This document shows, piece after piece, positions 5,817-6,939 of a DNA stretch of 6,939 nucleotides. Numbering within the stretch: position 1 is the stretch's first letter; each line of letters begins with the position of its first letter. Origin of the DNA: an archaeon (GTDB lineage Archaea > Thermoproteota > Nitrososphaeria > Nitrososphaerales > CADDZS01); contig JAKAPU010000146.1 of NCBI GenBank assembly GCA_021806865.1, positions 1 through 6,939 of the forward strand, read 5' to 3'. Below the pieces are notes generated by a model that was not told where the DNA came from, searched no databases, and saw only the letters and a program-made list of their open reading frames with translations. A program made the position numbers and the translations under genes.

Positions 5817-6294
5817 ACGAATTTTTTCTGTTGCTAAGAAGCATCGCTTTCAATCTGTCCCGGGCCTTTCTCGCAAGTTCTATGCTATCGCTTTTCCTGC
5901 CCTCCAAGAGGCTCGTTTTTGAGGAAATCACTTCTGATTTAATTAGGGCAAACTCCTTCTCTAGATCTTTGAGTTCAGCTATAGAAGGATCTGATTTCCC
6001 AGATACCTTAACGCGACGGTAAGAGCCCATTGTGATTGTAGGGCTACCGAGATGCTTTGCAAGCCCGATCGCCATCTCGACATCACAGTATGTTTCCCAT
6101 ATTCTCTCAATGTCTCGAAGTCCAGAATTGGCGTGCATATCATCAATTCTCTCGCACGCAGATTCCAGCAACCCGAGCACTAGTTTCATCTCATCGGACT
6201 GCGAGTTTTCTACTTCTGATTTCAACTTCTTTCTTCCTGTATGCGCTGGAACGCGTCGGTTCAAATCATCTTGCAGTGTAAGGTTGTCGGTCAT
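5803..6294 (-). CDS. Hypothetical helical protein, 163 aa
   Basis: I do not recognise this protein. It begins at an ATG (complement of 6292-6294) with a strong AGGTG ribosome-binding site 8 bp upstream, which makes this strand the coding one despite long opposite frames. The first 33 residues are polar and basic, probably disordered. Residues 35-82 form an amphipathic helical region (MKLVLGLLESACERIDDM and a tract containing ERIWETYCDVEMAIGLAKHL). A short strand-like segment with GSYRRVKVSG (91-100) follows, and a charged helix from about 103 to 155 leads to a basic end, NRKNSFKKK. There is no membrane segment or catalytic motif. The shape suggests a small helical-bundle or nucleic-acid-associated protein, but this is inference. 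It is transcribed toward purA and the eL22-like gene and away from the gene at 6372. Confidence 0.7.
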   Translation of the reverse strand: MTDNLTLQDDLNRRVPAHTGRKKLKSEVENSQSDEMKLVLGLLESACERIDDMHANSGLRDIERIWETYCDVEMAIGLAKHLGSPTITMGSYRRVKVSGKSDPSIAELKDLEKEFALIKSEVISSKTSLLEGRKSDSIELARKARDRLKAMLLSNRKNSFKKK

Positions 6295-6302
6295 GGCCTA
6301 TA

Positions 6303-6307
6303 CACCT
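6303..6307 (-). promoter_or_regulatory. Ribosome-binding site AGGTG of the 163-aa gene
   Basis: AGGTG on the minus strand (CACCT on the plus strand) lies 8 bp before the ATG at 6294, the ideal spacing. It fixes the start and implies a leadered mRNA. Confidence 0.65.
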
Positions 6308-6337
6308 GGAGCATTCTCAAGCGATGCACGGCAAACG

Positions 6338-6351
6338 CTTATCTAACTAAA
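6338..6351. promoter_or_regulatory. Shared AT-rich core of a divergent promoter
   Basis: The 77-bp gap between the two divergent genes has one AT-rich core, CTTATCTAACTAAA on the plus strand and TTTAGTTAGATAAG on the minus strand. On the plus strand TTATCTA is centred about 28 bp before the ATG at 6372, predicting a leaderless mRNA; no ribosome-binding site precedes that ATG. On the minus strand the same core predicts a start near 6315 and a leader of about 20 nt, long enough to include the AGGTG site. One site may therefore serve both directions. Confidence 0.45.
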
Positions 6352-6371
6352 TGAGAAAATGAATCGCAAAA

Positions 6372-6939
6372 ATGCCAAAGCCGGGAAAAAAAGAGATTGC
6401 AGAAAAATCTCTAAAGCCGCCAACCTTCATCGAAGTGGAAAATCTGAATGAACTTGCCAGGCTAGTGTGCGCTTTAGAACGTGCCCCGCTTCCTACTTTT
6501 GCAATGAATGTTGATTCTCGACACATCATATCGACACAACTTGACATGTTTCTAGGCTCCCCAATTTTCTACTTTGCCGAAGCCCGCGAGGTAAAGCAGT
6601 ACCTTGGATACAGGACCACGGCCAATGGTGAGGAGACAACCCTTGTTGACATCCCATCGAATCCTTCTCTTGCTTACGCACCCGTGATTGACGTTGTAAA
6701 GATTCCCCATATCTTTGTGAAAGGGTTAGAGGCCCGAGAATATTCTGGCACCAGATTCTTGTCTCTCCAAGTCAAGGACCTCATGAGTCTCGTCAAGGTT
6801 GCAACTTACAAGATAATGTTCGAAGAACCGCCTCTTCCGATTTTTGCGTTTCCCTCAAACTCAGGCAAGTGGAGAATAGGCACTTTCACTCGGATCGAAG
6901 ACCTTGAGGAAGCATCGATTTTCTTCTTCTTCGAACAAG
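6372..6939 (+). CDS. Hypothetical protein, N-terminal 189 aa, cut by window end
   Basis: An open frame runs from the ATG at 6372 to the right edge with no stop. An in-frame TGA at 6360-6362 just upstream leaves this as the first ATG. I do not recognise the family. The protein starts with a basic tail (MPKPGKKEIAEKSLK) and continues with a mixed alpha/beta pattern. It appears internally duplicated: residues 23-70 contain VENLNELARL, then APLPTFAM, then SPIFYFAE, and residues 134-189 contain VKDLMSLVKV, then PPLPIFAF, then ASIFFFFEQ. Between them lies LAYAPVIDVVKIPHIFVKGL (100-119). There is no signal peptide or membrane helix. It probably has its own leaderless promoter, divergent from the 163-aa gene. 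The codon pattern resembles the neighbouring genes. Confidence 0.75.
   Translation, partial: MPKPGKKEIAEKSLKPPTFIEVENLNELARLVCALERAPLPTFAMNVDSRHIISTQLDMFLGSPIFYFAEAREVKQYLGYRTTANGEETTLVDIPSNPSLAYAPVIDVVKIPHIFVKGLEAREYSGTRFLSLQVKDLMSLVKVATYKIMFEEPPLPIFAFPSNSGKWRIGTFTRIEDLEEASIFFFFEQ

Noticed and set aside
6032..6346. 104-codon forward frame opposite the 163-aa minus-strand gene.
   Set aside because: It is Ser/Cys-rich with no ribosome-binding site, while the minus-strand gene has an ideally spaced AGGTG and a normal charged composition.
6359..6451. ATG at 6359 upstream of the last gene.
   Set aside because: It is in another frame and stops after about 30 codons. The ATG at 6372 opens the frame that continues to the window end.

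Overview
The window is archaeal chromosomal DNA of moderate GC, densely packed with housekeeping genes. The markers are an archaeal short-form adenylosuccinate synthetase, a DUF373 membrane protein, the archaeal coiled-coil family COG1340, a Fap7/AK6-type nucleotide kinase and an archaeal-type cis-prenyltransferase ending in RSRRFGR. TATA-like boxes, occasional GGAG/AGGTG ribosome-binding sites and starts without any such site fit the TACK archaea. Nitrososphaerota (Thaumarchaeota) is my best guess, by inference and not proven. I see no mobile element, CRISPR array, complete RNA gene or clear sign of recent transfer.

Layout. Bases 1-188 contain no gene I can support. A forward series follows: an unrecognised 132-aa protein (189-587), a possible 36-aa protein whose ATG overlaps its stop (587-697), the Fap7/AK6-like kinase (710-1357), the COG1340 coiled-coil protein (1422-2291), the DUF373 protein (2305-3522), the cis-prenyl diphosphate synthase (3647-4432), purA (4499-5500) and a small protein resembling eukaryotic ribosomal protein eL22 (5504-5785). 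A convergent, unrecognised 163-aa gene lies on the minus strand (5803-6294). After a 77-bp divergent promoter region, an unrecognised forward gene starts at 6372 and runs off the right edge.

How the genes fit together. Several have growth or translation roles: Fap7/AK6 proteins act in small-subunit maturation, eL22 is a large-subunit protein, PurA makes the AMP precursor, and the prenyltransferase makes the polyprenyl lipid carrier for surface glycosylation. purA and the eL22-like gene are 3 bp apart and probably co-transcribed. The coiled-coil and DUF373 genes are 13 bp apart, also probably one transcript.

Most notable points. The eL22-like gene is a ribosomal protein best known from eukaryotes and reported in some archaea. 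The truncated last gene appears to contain a divergent internal duplication. The prenyltransferase gene has an unusually structured leader, with a 10-bp palindrome, a TATA-like box and a 5-codon upstream ORF that overlaps the start. I found no convincing wholly new multi-gene system.
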